Shown here one piece after another: positions 1 through 7,245 of a stretch of DNA of 20,597 nt. Where the stretch lies: NCBI GenBank assembly GCA_903861235.1, contig CAIOTP010000160.1:1-20597 (forward strand). The letters run 5' to 3'. Numbering within the stretch: the stretch's first letter is position 1; every line of letters begins with the position of its first letter. The translations under genes were made by a program, and so were the position numbers. The DNA is from an uncultured bacterium. Its GTDB lineage: Bacteria > Planctomycetota > Phycisphaerae > Phycisphaerales > SM1A02. The notes beneath the pieces were generated by a model. The model saw only the letters and a program-made list of their open reading frames with translations. It searched no databases and was not told where the DNA came from.

Positions 1-357
1 GCCATGACCGCCATCCGCAACTACGTGAAGCTGCTCGATGCCGAGAAGGCCTCGCTGCCCTCCGGCCCCACCGCCCCGCTGTTCGTGAACAAGAACGGCA
101 CGCGACTGAGCACGCGCTCGGTGCGCCGGAAGGTGGCCAAGTACCTGCAGCAGGTGGGCCTGGATCCGGACATCAGCCCGCACACCATCCGCCACAGCTT
201 CGCCACGCACATGCTGGACAACGGCGCCGACCTCCGCAGCGTGCAGGAACTTCTGGGCCACCAGAGCCTGAGCAGCACGCAGGTCTACACGCACCTGACC
301 TCCGGCCGCATGCGCGAGGCCTACGACAAGGCTCATCCCCGCGCCGAGGCGGGCTGA
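1..357 (+). CDS. Tyrosine recombinase XerC/XerD family, C-terminal part (5' end outside window)
   Basis: This is the catalytic C-terminal domain of a site-specific tyrosine recombinase of the XerC/XerD type, which in most bacteria resolves chromosome dimers at dif. The reading frame is open at the window edge and the first in-frame ATG (base 4) lies inside the domain, so the gene begins upstream. Counting from that ATG, the family signature is clear: an LFVNKNGTRLS strand, the H-x-x-R box 'SPHTIRHSFATH' (His60, Arg63), 'LGHQSLSSTQVYTH' (His86, nucleophile Tyr95) and the 'AHPRA' ending typical of XerC/XerD. The N-terminal SAM-like DNA-binding domain is not visible, so XerC cannot be separated from XerD. 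The stop codon lies inside the 3' end of the convergent purK (25-base overlap). The family call is firm; the exact member is not. Confidence 0.93.
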   Translation, partial: AMTAIRNYVKLLDAEKASLPSGPTAPLFVNKNGTRLSTRSVRRKVAKYLQQVGLDPDISPHTIRHSFATHMLDNGADLRSVQELLGHQSLSSTQVYTHLTSGRMREAYDKAHPRAEAG

Positions 358-1454
358 GCCTGAAGCGCGGCGAAGGCCGCGTCGCACGCCGCCACCGCGT
401 CGATCTCCCGCTGGGCCACGCTCGTCACGTGGCCCAGCTTCCTTCTGGCGCGCGGCTGCTTGCCGTACAGGTGCAGGAAGGTGCCCTTGGGCATGGCGGC
501 CTGCGGACAGCCGACCGAGCCCACCAGATTGCGCATGGCCGTCACGCCCCGTGCTTCGGTGGACCCCAGCGGCATGCGGGCCACGGCGCGCATGTGGTTC
601 TCGAACTGACTGGTGAACGCACCTTCGATGGTGGCGTGGCCGCTGTTGTGCACCCGCGGGGCCATCTCGTTGGCCACCAGATGACCGTCCTTCAGGAAGA
701 ACTCCACGCAGAGCACCCCCTCGTGACCCAGGCGTCGGAGCAGCTGGCGAACGCCGTGCTGCGCCTCGTGGATCACCACGGCATCCAGTTCCGGCGCCGG
801 TGACACGGTGCGATCCAGGATCCCTTCGCGATGCTCGTTGCGGCATGGGGTCCAGAACCGGATCTCCTCCGTTCCGCCCGCATCGAGCGCCCGCACGGCC
901 AGCAGACTGATCTCCGCCTGAAAGGGCACGAACGCCTCCAGGATGCAGGGCACGCCGCCCAGCATCTCGAACGCCGCTGAAAGGTCGCGGGCATCCTTGA
1001 TCCGGGCCTGCCCCTTGCCGTCGTAGCCGAGGCGCCGGGTCTTGAGCATGCCCGGCAACGGCACGGCCTGAAGCGCCATGGCGAAGTCGCGCGGCGCGTC
1101 CACTGGTGCGAAGGCCTGCACGGACAGCCCGCACGAACGGAAGAACTGCTTCTCCTGGATCCGGTCCTGGCCGATGCGAAGCGACTCGGGTCCCGGCCGC
1201 ACCGGCACGCGGCGACGAAGGTGCTCGATGGCGGCCGCCGGCACGTTCTCCCATTCGTAGGTGACCGCCTCCAGGCCCTGCACGAACCGGTCCAGCAGCG
1301 CCGGATCGCGAAGGTCACCGAGCAGGAGTTCGCCCAGACCCTCCACGCAGGACTCGCCGGGCGGCGCAAGAAAACGGAACTCCATGCCCAGGGCATGCCC
1401 GGCCCGCGCCAGCATCTGGCCCAGCTGCCCCGCACCCAGGATGCCCACCCTCAT
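333..1454 (-). CDS. purK: N5-carboxyaminoimidazole ribonucleotide synthase (PurK)
   Basis: This ATP-grasp enzyme uses ATP and bicarbonate to convert AIR to N5-CAIR in de novo purine synthesis. At 373 residues it has normal family length. Visible motifs are the N-terminal dinucleotide-like 'GILGAGQLGQMLA' (4-16), 'VTYEWENVP' (64-72), the ATP-grasp loop 'LKTRRLGYDGKGQ' (137-149), 'ILEAFVPFQAEISLLAVR' (171-188) and the metal/substrate segment 'NEMAPRVHNSGHATIEG' (262-278) followed by 'TSQFENHMRAV'. The start codon overlaps the purE stop in an ATGA junction, so the two genes are translationally coupled and their products act in succession. The 3' end overlaps the convergent recombinase gene by 25 bases. 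The call is secure. Confidence 0.97.
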   Translation of the reverse strand: MRVGILGAGQLGQMLARAGHALGMEFRFLAPPGESCVEGLGELLLGDLRDPALLDRFVQGLEAVTYEWENVPAAAIEHLRRRVPVRPGPESLRIGQDRIQEKQFFRSCGLSVQAFAPVDAPRDFAMALQAVPLPGMLKTRRLGYDGKGQARIKDARDLSAAFEMLGGVPCILEAFVPFQAEISLLAVRALDAGGTEEIRFWTPCRNEHREGILDRTVSPAPELDAVVIHEAQHGVRQLLRRLGHEGVLCVEFFLKDGHLVANEMAPRVHNSGHATIEGAFTSQFENHMRAVARMPLGSTEARGVTAMRNLVGSVGCPQAAMPKGTFLHLYGKQPRARRKLGHVTSVAQREIDAVAACDAAFAALQAQPASARG

Positions 1455-1966
1455 GCGCGAGCCCGGGAAGGATCGGGGTGATCGAGCACCACCTTGGCGC
1501 GCGACTGCCGGTCCGCGGCCAGCGCGGCCGCGATGGCCGGATGATCATGCGCCAGGATGGCGGCGGCAAGCAGCGCGGCGTTCTCGGCGCCGGCCTTGCC
1601 CACCGCCAGGGTGCCCACGGGCACGCCAGCCGGCATCTGCAGGATGCTGAGGACCGAATCCACGCCCTGCAGCGCGCTGCTCATGACCGGGACACCCAGC
1701 ACCGGCAGCAGCGTCTTGCTGGCGCACATGCCGGGCAGGTGCGCGGCTCCGCCCGCGCCGGCGATGATCACCCGAAGGCCGCGCCCCTGGGCCGTGGACG
1801 CATATTCGAACAGCAGGTCCGGCGTGCGGTGTGCGCTGACCACGCGAGTCTCGTGCGGCACGCCCAGCCGCTCCAGGGCAGCGGCGGCATGCTGCATGGT
1901 CTCCCAGTCGCTCTGGCTTCCCATGATGACGCCGACCAGCGGCGAGGCTTGCGGTGCCTGGGCCAT
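1451..1966 (-). CDS. purE: N5-carboxyaminoimidazole ribonucleotide mutase (PurE, class I)
   Basis: PurE moves the carboxyl group of N5-CAIR to carbon 4, giving CAIR, the step directly after PurK. The 171-residue protein has the full class I signature: 'GVIMGSQSDWETM' (12-24), the catalytic-histidine loop 'VSAHRTPD' (43-50, His46) and the glycine-rich 'IIAGAGGAAHLPGM' (67-80, His76). Pairing with PurK supports the bacterial two-step class I pathway rather than direct AIR carboxylation. It is first of the purEK pair and overlaps purK by four bases. There is no Shine-Dalgarno sequence before the ATG; instead a TAGGAT hexamer ends six bases upstream, suggesting a leaderless transcript. Confidence 0.97.
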   Translation of the reverse strand: MAQAPQASPLVGVIMGSQSDWETMQHAAAALERLGVPHETRVVSAHRTPDLLFEYASTAQGRGLRVIIAGAGGAAHLPGMCASKTLLPVLGVPVMSSALQGVDSVLSILQMPAGVPVGTLAVGKAGAENAALLAAAILAHDHPAIAAALAADRQSRAKVVLDHPDPSRARA

Positions 1967-1972
1967 GGGCGG

Positions 1973-1978
1973 ATCCTA
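1973..1978 (-). promoter_or_regulatory. Probable -10 element of a leaderless purEK transcript
   Basis: On the minus strand TAGGAT is followed by six bases and then the purE ATG. With the usual 6-7 bases from -10 to the transcription start, the RNA would begin at or next to the start codon. No convincing -35 box and no Shine-Dalgarno sequence is visible. The same arrangement recurs at five other genes in this window. Confidence 0.6.
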
Positions 1979-2068
1979 GAGGAGCGCGAATGACCCGAAA
2001 TCGCCGCACTTTGATCGGCGTCCTGCTCCAGGCTCTCGGCTCCGGCGGCGGTCGCCCGTTCGACGCGC

Positions 2069-2082
2069 CCGGCATCTGCCGG
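2069..2082 (-). other. GC-rich hairpin downstream of the esterase gene
   Basis: CCGGC / loop AGAT / GCCGG (read on the minus strand) begins eight bases after the esterase stop codon. Only five base pairs form and no T-tract follows, so it is a weak terminator candidate at best. The rest of 1967-2090 shows nothing except the purE -10 element. Confidence 0.25.
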
Positions 2083-2090
2083 CCCGCACC

Positions 2091-3656
2091 TCACTCGCCC
2101 AGCCCGTGCCTCCTGAGATGCTCACGCATGTCGATCGCGAACCGCCCTCGGGCGATGGCCGCCATGCTTCCGTGGGTGGCCTGGGGGACGATCTCGATGA
2201 AGCCGGTCGGCTTCGCGGCACCGGGATCGGTCTCGGTGGCGCTCCGCAGCACCTGCACCTTCTCCTTCAATCGCCTCACGGCCCGCTCCAGATAGAACTC
2301 GTCGCGATCACCCACCAGCAGCCGCACCTTGTCCCGCAGCACGGGCCAGAGGCGCGACCAGCGAGACTCGACCAGTTTCGAGATGTCGTAGCTGGACCAG
2401 GACTGCTCCACCAGCGCACGGTCGATGACCCCGGTCTCCGGATCGGCCAGCCTCGCCGGCATGCCCGTGACGGGATCGGGCGTGCCGAACATGGCCTGCC
2501 ACGCATCCCACTGCTGACCACTGCCTCCCGAAGGATCGATGGCGCGCTCCACACCCATCTCCTCCTGCACGCTCATGAGGACCTTCTCCAGCGGACCCAC
2601 GGGGCGCCGGAAGCTGGGGCGAGGCTCGCCTTGAGGGTCCTGGAAGAGGTTCCCGTCCCGGTACAGATCGTTGTGCTGGAAGGCGGAGAAGTCGACGGGA
2701 TCCGGCGCACTCGACCAGCAGCCGCCGAAGAAGTCGGGATTGGTCAGCTGCAGCCAGAGCGAACTCCACCCGCCGCTGCTGTGACCGGTGAGCAGTCGAG
2801 CCTCGGGCTTGCGGACCAGCCGGAAACGGTCCTCCAGAAAAGGGACGAGCTCCTGCACCAGGGCGGCACCCCGTGGGCCGTTCATCACGCTGTCCGCGAA
2901 TCCGTGGTGACCGAACGGACTCGAGGGATCCAGCACCACGTGCACCGCCTGGGGCAGCGAGTTGGCCGCGCCCGGCAGCGAAAGCAGTCGCTGGATCTCG
3001 GCCGCGGAGCCCAGTCGGCCGCCGAAGCCGGGAATCACGTAGATGGTGGGCCAGATGCGGCGTGCGTGGGCGACATCGTGGTAGCCGGGCGGCAGCACCA
3101 CGGCCGCGCGGTGACTGACCGGACGACCCGTGGCCCGGGTGAGCATGGGACTGGGCTCCTCCACGAGCACCAGGTCACGTGCGGTGGGCAACGGCTCGGG
3201 CCGAACCGCTTCCTTCAGGGAAAGTTCCACGGTCTGATCCGAGCCGGGATCGAAGTCCACCCGGACGACATCACTGACCAGATTGCCAGGCGCCAGCAGG
3301 CTGCCATCCTGCCGATTGCGCTTGAACACCGCCTGCACGTCGAAGGCGCCCGTGAACCTGTCCAGCGGACCGGGCCACGCGGTGGCGTCGGGACCCAGGC
3401 GGACCGAGCCGCCGGCGGTCAGGCCCGCCACAGGGACGCTGAGCACCGGCTGGGGATCGGAGAAGAACGGCGCCCGGCAGGGTTCGCCCGGCTCCCTGCA
3501 ACGCGTGCTCTTGAGCAGCAGCACCATGCGACCAGCCGCCGGGCCGGCAGGCAAGGAGCCCGCGAACTCCGCAGGAAAACGCACCACGACCGCATCCTCG
3601 CCAAGTGCGATCCGCACGATCGTCAGGAGCATCAGCGGCTTGACCAGGATCCGCAT
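2091..3656 (-). CDS. Predicted secreted alpha/beta-hydrolase, esterase D / enterochelin-esterase-like
   Basis: A 521-residue protein with a probable N-terminal signal peptide (residues 1-19). The first ~180 residues form a beta-rich region without a recognised domain name; it carries a Cys pair near 53-60. The rest is an alpha/beta-hydrolase of the putative-esterase class. 'IYVIPGFGG' (205-213) is the oxyanion-hole strand, 'LLTGHSSGG' (288-296) is the nucleophile elbow with Ser293, 'LLVGDRDEF' (447-455) supplies the acid, probably Asp450 or Asp452, and His495 in 'PQATHGSM' completes the triad. The substrate cannot be read from the sequence. The ATG has no Shine-Dalgarno sequence but has a TAGCAT hexamer six bases upstream. 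The gene is transcribed alone, divergently from the lipoprotein gene across a 58-base gap. Confidence 0.83.
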   Translation of the reverse strand: MRILVKPLMLLTIVRIALGEDAVVVRFPAEFAGSLPAGPAAGRMVLLLKSTRCREPGEPCRAPFFSDPQPVLSVPVAGLTAGGSVRLGPDATAWPGPLDRFTGAFDVQAVFKRNRQDGSLLAPGNLVSDVVRVDFDPGSDQTVELSLKEAVRPEPLPTARDLVLVEEPSPMLTRATGRPVSHRAAVVLPPGYHDVAHARRIWPTIYVIPGFGGRLGSAAEIQRLLSLPGAANSLPQAVHVVLDPSSPFGHHGFADSVMNGPRGAALVQELVPFLEDRFRLVRKPEARLLTGHSSGGWSSLWLQLTNPDFFGGCWSSAPDPVDFSAFQHNDLYRDGNLFQDPQGEPRPSFRRPVGPLEKVLMSVQEEMGVERAIDPSGGSGQQWDAWQAMFGTPDPVTGMPARLADPETGVIDRALVEQSWSSYDISKLVESRWSRLWPVLRDKVRLLVGDRDEFYLERAVRRLKEKVQVLRSATETDPGAAKPTGFIEIVPQATHGSMAAIARGRFAIDMREHLRRHGLGE

Positions 3657-3662
3657 GCGGCG

Positions 3663-3668
3663 ATGCTA
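3663..3668 (-). promoter_or_regulatory. Probable -10 element, leaderless esterase transcript
   Basis: TAGCAT on the minus strand ends exactly six bases before the esterase ATG. No Shine-Dalgarno sequence lies between. No good TTGACA-like -35 is present at 16-18 bases. Confidence 0.58.
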
Positions 3669-3699
3669 CGACACGGCGCGGACAAGGCACACGCACCGC

Positions 3700-3705
3700 T
3701 AGAAT
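3700..3705 (+). promoter_or_regulatory. Probable -10 element, leaderless lipoprotein-rlmE transcript
   Basis: TAGAAT ends nine bases before the ATG of the lipoprotein gene, leaving at most about three bases of leader. The same eight-base string CTAGAATC occurs just before pdxA. It faces away from the TAGCAT element at 3663-3668, so both promoters share the 58-base divergent gap. Confidence 0.55.
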
Positions 3706-3714
3706 CTCGGCCTC

Positions 3715-4557
3715 ATGCGGTCACGCCACCTTCTCCTGCTGCTCGTCACGGGCGTCGCGGTCCTGCTGGCCGCGTGCGAAGGCGGCTCGCCGCTCGAGCG
3801 ACACGTGGACCGGTTCCTGCGCGAGTCCGGTCACGGCCTGCTCGGACCGGTGGGCGAGGTGCAGAACCTGAATTTCCCCGACCAGTCCGGCCTGGTGCAT
3901 GTGGTCGTCCGGAACGTGGAGGGTGACGTGCGGATCCGCGGACAACGCGACGACGCGTCCGGTCCCACCACCGTGCGGCTGCGGCCGCGTTCCGTGGTCG
4001 AGACCAACTTCGCCGCCCGGCGCGAGCTGGACGAGATGAAGTGGACTGCCGAGATGAAGGACGGACCGGGCGGGAGCCGGGTGCTGGAAGTGACCATCGG
4101 CACCCAGGACCCCAAGGCGTGGTTCGTGCGGTGCGACATCGAGATCGACACGCCTCGCCTGGGCCGTGCCGACGTGGTGACCGACCACGGGCGGGTGCTG
4201 ATCGTGGACAACCGTGGCGGCGTGCAGGTCAAGACCACCATGGGGGATGTCCGCATGCGCACGCCGTGGCCGATCACCGAGCCATGCCGCATCGACACCA
4301 AGGACGGCGACGTGGAATGGATCGTGCGCGGCGAATCCAGCGGTGCATTCGACTGCGAGTGCATCGGCGGCGAGGTGAACGTGTTCGCCCGGTACGGTCA
4401 CTGGGTGGCCGTCGATCCCCGCAACGACCACAACACGCTGGTTTCACGGCTGAACGGCGGCGAGAACCCGATCGTGATCCGCGTGCTCGAGGGCAGCGTG
4501 TACATCGTGATCGTGGAGGACCCGCACGACACCGGCACCTTCATCCGGCCCACCTGA
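3715..4557 (+). CDS. Predicted lipoprotein with repetitive beta-strand domain (DUF4097-like)
   Basis: The 280-residue product starts with a basic n-region, a long Leu/Val core and a lipobox LLAAC ending at Cys21, so it should be lipid-anchored outside the inner membrane. From about residue 55 it shows short regularly spaced beta strands of the 'VVRNVEGDVRIRGQ ... DVVTDHGRVLIVDNRGGVQVKTTMGDVRMR' kind. These resemble DUF4097 and related adhesin-like right-handed beta-solenoid proteins, where each turn has the form 'G-x-V-x-V'. No catalytic motif is seen and the function is unknown. It is followed after nine bases by rlmE, so the two are probably co-transcribed. The ATG at 3715 is favoured because it begins the signal peptide and sits just after a TAGAAT -10 element. 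Confidence 0.78.
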   Translation: MRSRHLLLLLVTGVAVLLAACEGGSPLERHVDRFLRESGHGLLGPVGEVQNLNFPDQSGLVHVVVRNVEGDVRIRGQRDDASGPTTVRLRPRSVVETNFAARRELDEMKWTAEMKDGPGGSRVLEVTIGTQDPKAWFVRCDIEIDTPRLGRADVVTDHGRVLIVDNRGGVQVKTTMGDVRMRTPWPITEPCRIDTKDGDVEWIVRGESSGAFDCECIGGEVNVFARYGHWVAVDPRNDHNTLVSRLNGGENPIVIRVLEGSVYIVIVEDPHDTGTFIRPT

Positions 4558-4566
4558 GCGCGGCCC

Positions 4567-5226
4567 ATGAAGGAGGTGCAGGACCACTGGTTCCGCCGGG
4601 CGAAGGAGGAGGGCTACCGTGCCCGGAGCGCCTTCAAGCTGCTGGAGCTCGACGAGCGGTTCGGCCTGATCCGCAAGGGTGATCGTGTGCTCGACGTGGG
4701 CGCCGCCCCGGGCAGCTGGACCCAGGTCGCGGCGAAGCTGACGGGGCCCCGTGGCCATGTCGAGGGATTCGACCTGAAGGCGATCGATCCCCGGGGCCTG
4801 CCGCCCCATGTGCGCGTGCAGCAGGCGGACCTGAGGCAGGTCACCCTGGAGGCGCTCGGTGGACAGGCCTTCCACACCGTGATCAGCGACATGGCACCGG
4901 ACACCTCCGGCGTGCCCATGGCGGACGCGGCCATGAGCTGCCGCCTCTGCCACGCGTTGCTGGATCACTGCGCCACATGGCTTCGACCCGGCGGCAACCT
5001 GGTCATGAAGGTGTTCGAGGGTGGCGACTTCCCCGAGCTGCTGCAGCGAGCGCAGCGCCTCTTTGCGGAAGCTCGGGCCAGCAAGCCCAAGGCCAGCCGT
5101 GCCGAGAGCGTGGAGATCTTCGTGGTGGGCAAGGGCTATCGTGGTGCCGGTGCGGAACCGGCTCCGCAGACCGCTCGCGCGCGACCAGCCCCTGGCGCGG
5201 GCTGGAAGCGTCCTGAACGGGAATGA
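4567..5226 (+). CDS. rlmE: 23S rRNA 2'-O-ribose methyltransferase RlmE (FtsJ/RrmJ)
   Basis: A SAM-dependent methyltransferase of the FtsJ family, which methylates U2552 in the A-loop of 23S rRNA. The 219-residue protein has the N-terminal 'RARSAFKLLELDE' helix, the SAM-binding 'VLDVGAAPGSW' (41-51), 'VISDMAPDTSG' (106-115), 'LVMKVFEGGDF' (145-155) and 'ASRAESVEIFVVGKG' (176-190). The catalytic tetrad K-D-K-E is intact as Lys24, Asp108, Lys148 and Glu183. Residues ~192-219 are a Pro/Ala/Arg-rich tail beyond the usual family end. There is no Shine-Dalgarno sequence in the nine-base gap after the lipoprotein gene, so translation is likely coupled. An AAGGAGGTG string lies just inside the coding region and has no start codon at a suitable distance after it. 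Confidence 0.95.
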   Translation: MKEVQDHWFRRAKEEGYRARSAFKLLELDERFGLIRKGDRVLDVGAAPGSWTQVAAKLTGPRGHVEGFDLKAIDPRGLPPHVRVQQADLRQVTLEALGGQAFHTVISDMAPDTSGVPMADAAMSCRLCHALLDHCATWLRPGGNLVMKVFEGGDFPELLQRAQRLFAEARASKPKASRAESVEIFVVGKGYRGAGAEPAPQTARARPAPGAGWKRPERE

Positions 5227-5284
5227 GCGGGCCGACACCCTGCGAATTGTGCGGAATGCACGCGGTTTTCCGGATTCGGGCAAC

Positions 5285-5290
5285 TAGAAT
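5285..5290 (+). promoter_or_regulatory. Probable -10 element, leaderless pdxA transcript
   Basis: TAGAAT ends six bases before the GTG start of pdxA, and no Shine-Dalgarno sequence is present. The flanking CTAGAATC string is the same as that before the lipoprotein gene at 3699-3706. No clear -35 is seen. Confidence 0.58.
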
Positions 5291-5296
5291 CGCGGC

Positions 5297-6418
5297 GTGA
5301 GCGGCAACGGCGCATCTCAGCAGACCAGCCCCCGGGATCCCCCTGTGATCGCGGTGACCATGGGCGATCCCCAGGGCATCGGTCCCGAGGTGGTGGCGAA
5401 GGCCATCTGCGATCCCGCCGTTGCACGGCTGGCGAGATTCGTGGTGTACGGGCAGAACCAGCGTCTGGTGGATGCCGCCGAGCGCGCCGGCCTGCGCCCG
5501 CTCTGGTTCCGGGTGCCCAAGGAGAGCGCCTCCGCTCAGCGCGGCTTCCATGGCGAGCCGGTGGTGCTGGACTATGGACACGAGGATGCGCTTCCCATGG
5601 ATGCGGGCCCGAGCCGGGCCGGCGGACTGCTGTCGAAGGCCTTCGTGGAAGACGCCATCACCGACGCCCTGCGACCCGCCGGCGATCCGCGCCGCGTGGA
5701 CGCCGTGGTGACCGGCCCCATCGCCAAGGAGAGCTGGAGCATGGCCGGCTTCCGATGGCCAGGTCACACCGAGCTCTTCGCCGCCCGCTGCAAGGCGTTG
5801 CACCACACCATGCTGTTCGAGAGCCCGAGGCTCCGTGTGGCCCTGGCCACGGCGCATCTGCCGCTCATGGACGTCCGCAACGTGCTGACCATCGGCCGCG
5901 TGTTCGATCCGATCGAGCTGGGTGCGGCGCACTGCCGCAAGCTGGGCATCGACCGTCCACGCGTGGCGGTCTGCGGGCTGAATCCGCACGCCGGAGAGAA
6001 CGGACTCTTCGGCGACGAGGAGCGACGCATCATCACCCCTGCCATCGACATGGCCCGCAGCGCCGGAATCGATGCCCACGGCCCCTTCCCGGGCGACACC
6101 ATCTTCATCGACGCGGCGGCCGGAAAATGGGACCTGGTCGTGGCGATGTACCACGACCAGGGCCTGATCCCCGTGAAACTGCTGGGCTTCGACCGCGCCG
6201 TCAACGTGACCGTGGGCCTGGGCATGATCCGGACCAGCCCCGACCACGGCACGGCGTTCGGCATCGCGGGCCGCAACGCGGCCAGCCCGAACAGCATGAA
6301 GGCGGCGATCGAGCTCGCCGTGCGGATGTCGCGTCAGCCCGAACCGCGCGACGAGCGGCCCCGCCCGGCCTTGCGCGGCGCGGACGAAGGCGTCGCGGGC
6401 GAACCCTCGCCGGACTGA
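5297..6418 (+). CDS. pdxA: 4-hydroxythreonine-4-phosphate dehydrogenase (PdxA)
   Basis: PdxA oxidises 4-phosphohydroxy-L-threonine with NAD in the DXP-dependent route to pyridoxal 5'-phosphate. The 373-residue protein has 'VTMGDPQGIGPE' (20-31), 'VVTGPIAKES' (137-146), the substrate His157 in 'GHTE', and the three metal ligands His187 ('AHLPL'), His231 ('NPHAGE') and His286 ('YHDQG'). 'GMIRTSPDHGTAFGIAG' (309-325) completes the signature. The GTG start at 5297 is chosen because the conserved fold begins at residue ~17 and a TAGAAT element sits six bases before it. About 30 C-terminal residues after 'MSRQ', rich in Pro/Arg/Asp/Glu, lie beyond the usual end. They are encoded opposite the tail of the convergent PEP-CTERM-like gene (85-base overlap). 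Confidence 0.96.
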   Translation: MSGNGASQQTSPRDPPVIAVTMGDPQGIGPEVVAKAICDPAVARLARFVVYGQNQRLVDAAERAGLRPLWFRVPKESASAQRGFHGEPVVLDYGHEDALPMDAGPSRAGGLLSKAFVEDAITDALRPAGDPRRVDAVVTGPIAKESWSMAGFRWPGHTELFAARCKALHHTMLFESPRLRVALATAHLPLMDVRNVLTIGRVFDPIELGAAHCRKLGIDRPRVAVCGLNPHAGENGLFGDEERRIITPAIDMARSAGIDAHGPFPGDTIFIDAAAGKWDLVVAMYHDQGLIPVKLLGFDRAVNVTVGLGMIRTSPDHGTAFGIAGRNAASPNSMKAAIELAVRMSRQPEPRDERPRPALRGADEGVAGEPSPD

Positions 6419-7134
6419 CCGGGCTTCTCCGCACCCACCCTGGCTTCCGGCTTGTCCGCGACGCGCGGCGCAGCCTCGCCCTTCTGCCCGCGCCCACTGC
6501 GACGCGACCCGATGACCGCCGCCGCTCCGAGCGCCGCGGCGCTGCCCGGACTGGGCACCACGCCCGACTCCAGACGCAGGTTGTCCAGGCGCACGTTGCC
6601 GCTGCCGCTGGTCGCACCTTCCAGGCGGATGCGCAACTTCGCGGAGCCGTTGGCCAGGAAGGCGAAGTCCCGCAGATCCACCTGGAGCTGCTGCCACTGC
6701 GTCGCGCTGGGCTCCAGGGTGCCCGCGGAACGCCACGCCTGACCATCCCAGGCCTCCACCAGCGCCTGCGCGAAGCCGCTTGAACTTCGCCGAGCCGCCA
6801 TGCTCAGGGAAAGCTGGCTTCGACCTGCGGTGTCGGCGGTGATCTCCAGCCATCGACCGTTCTGGCCCGAGCCCGTGACCGCGAGCGCCAGACCGGCCGG
6901 ATCACCGGGCCACGCGTTCACGTCCGTGCCCGCCAGCGTGCCCAGGCCGCCCGTGAACTGCGTGAACGAGATCGATCCTGTTCCTGCATCCGCCACCACG
7001 GAGCCGGGCACCCCGGCCGTGAGTCCGTTGAAGTTCCACCCTGCCACCACCTCCGCCCGCGCCGAGCAGGCGCCGAACCACAGCACCGCCGCACCCGCCA
7101 GGGCGCGGCCCACGCCGACATGCCACCTTGCCAT
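6334..7134 (-). CDS. Exported PEP-CTERM-like protein of unknown function
   Basis: A 266-residue exported protein. Residues 1-27 form a signal peptide ending 'CSARA'; 'FGAC' is only a poor lipobox. The mature part starts 'EVVAGWNFNGL', an opening common in planctomycete PEP-CTERM proteins, and continues as a beta-rich, carbohydrate-binding-like sandwich, including 'WQQLQVDLRDFAFL' and 'KLRIRLEGATSGSGNVRLDNLRLE'. Residues 193-212, 'VPSPGSAAALGAAAVIGSRR', match a PEP-CTERM sorting tail (motif, short hydrophobic helix, basic stop). Unusually, about 54 more basic, low-complexity residues follow, and the gene runs 85 bases into convergent pdxA. A start 21 codons upstream (7197) is possible, but the ATG at 7134 begins the signal peptide and has AAGGAGG five bases before it. 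Confidence 0.72.
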   Translation of the reverse strand: MARWHVGVGRALAGAAVLWFGACSARAEVVAGWNFNGLTAGVPGSVVADAGTGSISFTQFTGGLGTLAGTDVNAWPGDPAGLALAVTGSGQNGRWLEITADTAGRSQLSLSMAARRSSSGFAQALVEAWDGQAWRSAGTLEPSATQWQQLQVDLRDFAFLANGSAKLRIRLEGATSGSGNVRLDNLRLESGVVPSPGSAAALGAAAVIGSRRSGRGQKGEAAPRVADKPEARVGAEKPGQSGEGSPATPSSAPRKAGRGRSSRGSG

Positions 7135-7139
7135 GCTTG

Positions 7140-7146
7140 CCTCCTT
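7140..7146 (-). promoter_or_regulatory. Strong Shine-Dalgarno of the PEP-CTERM-like gene
   Basis: AAGGAGG on the minus strand, five bases before the ATG at 7134, fixes that start over the in-frame ATG at 7197. It contrasts with the several genes in this window that lack any ribosome binding site. Confidence 0.8.
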
Positions 7147-7158
7147 GCGTTGGAAACC

Positions 7159-7174
7159 GGCGGAACGCTCCGCC
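7159..7174 (-). other. Perfect hairpin in the likely 5' UTR of the PEP-CTERM-like gene
   Basis: GGCGGA / loop GCGT / TCCGCC (minus strand) forms six G-C-rich pairs about 25 bases before the start codon and 12 bases before the Shine-Dalgarno sequence. It may be a leader structure; function unknown. Confidence 0.35.
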
Positions 7175-7218
7175 CAGGACGGGCGTTGTAGGTGCACGGC
7201 ACCGTCGCTCCCCGACTT

Positions 7219-7238
7219 CCTGCCCTTTTTCCGGCAGG
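7219..7238 (-). terminator. Stem-loop just after the five-gene operon, possible terminator without U-tract
   Basis: CCTGCC / loop GGAAAAAG / GGCAGG on the minus strand lies seven bases after the stop codon of the last operon gene. The stem is perfect but short (6 bp) and no T-run follows, so it may be a processing or stabilising hairpin rather than an intrinsic terminator. Confidence 0.35.
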
Positions 7239-7245
7239 TCTCCCG

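Noticed and set aside
2106..3926. A 606-residue plus-strand open frame opposite the esterase gene
   Set aside because: It is antisense to a gene with clear catalytic motifs. Its composition is rich in His, Arg, Gln and Gly, as expected of stop-free antisense frames in GC-rich DNA, and it has no recognisable domain.
5003..6853. A 616-residue minus-strand open frame across rlmE, pdxA and the PEP-CTERM-like gene
   Set aside because: It crosses three supported genes and has only Arg/Gly/His-rich shadow composition.
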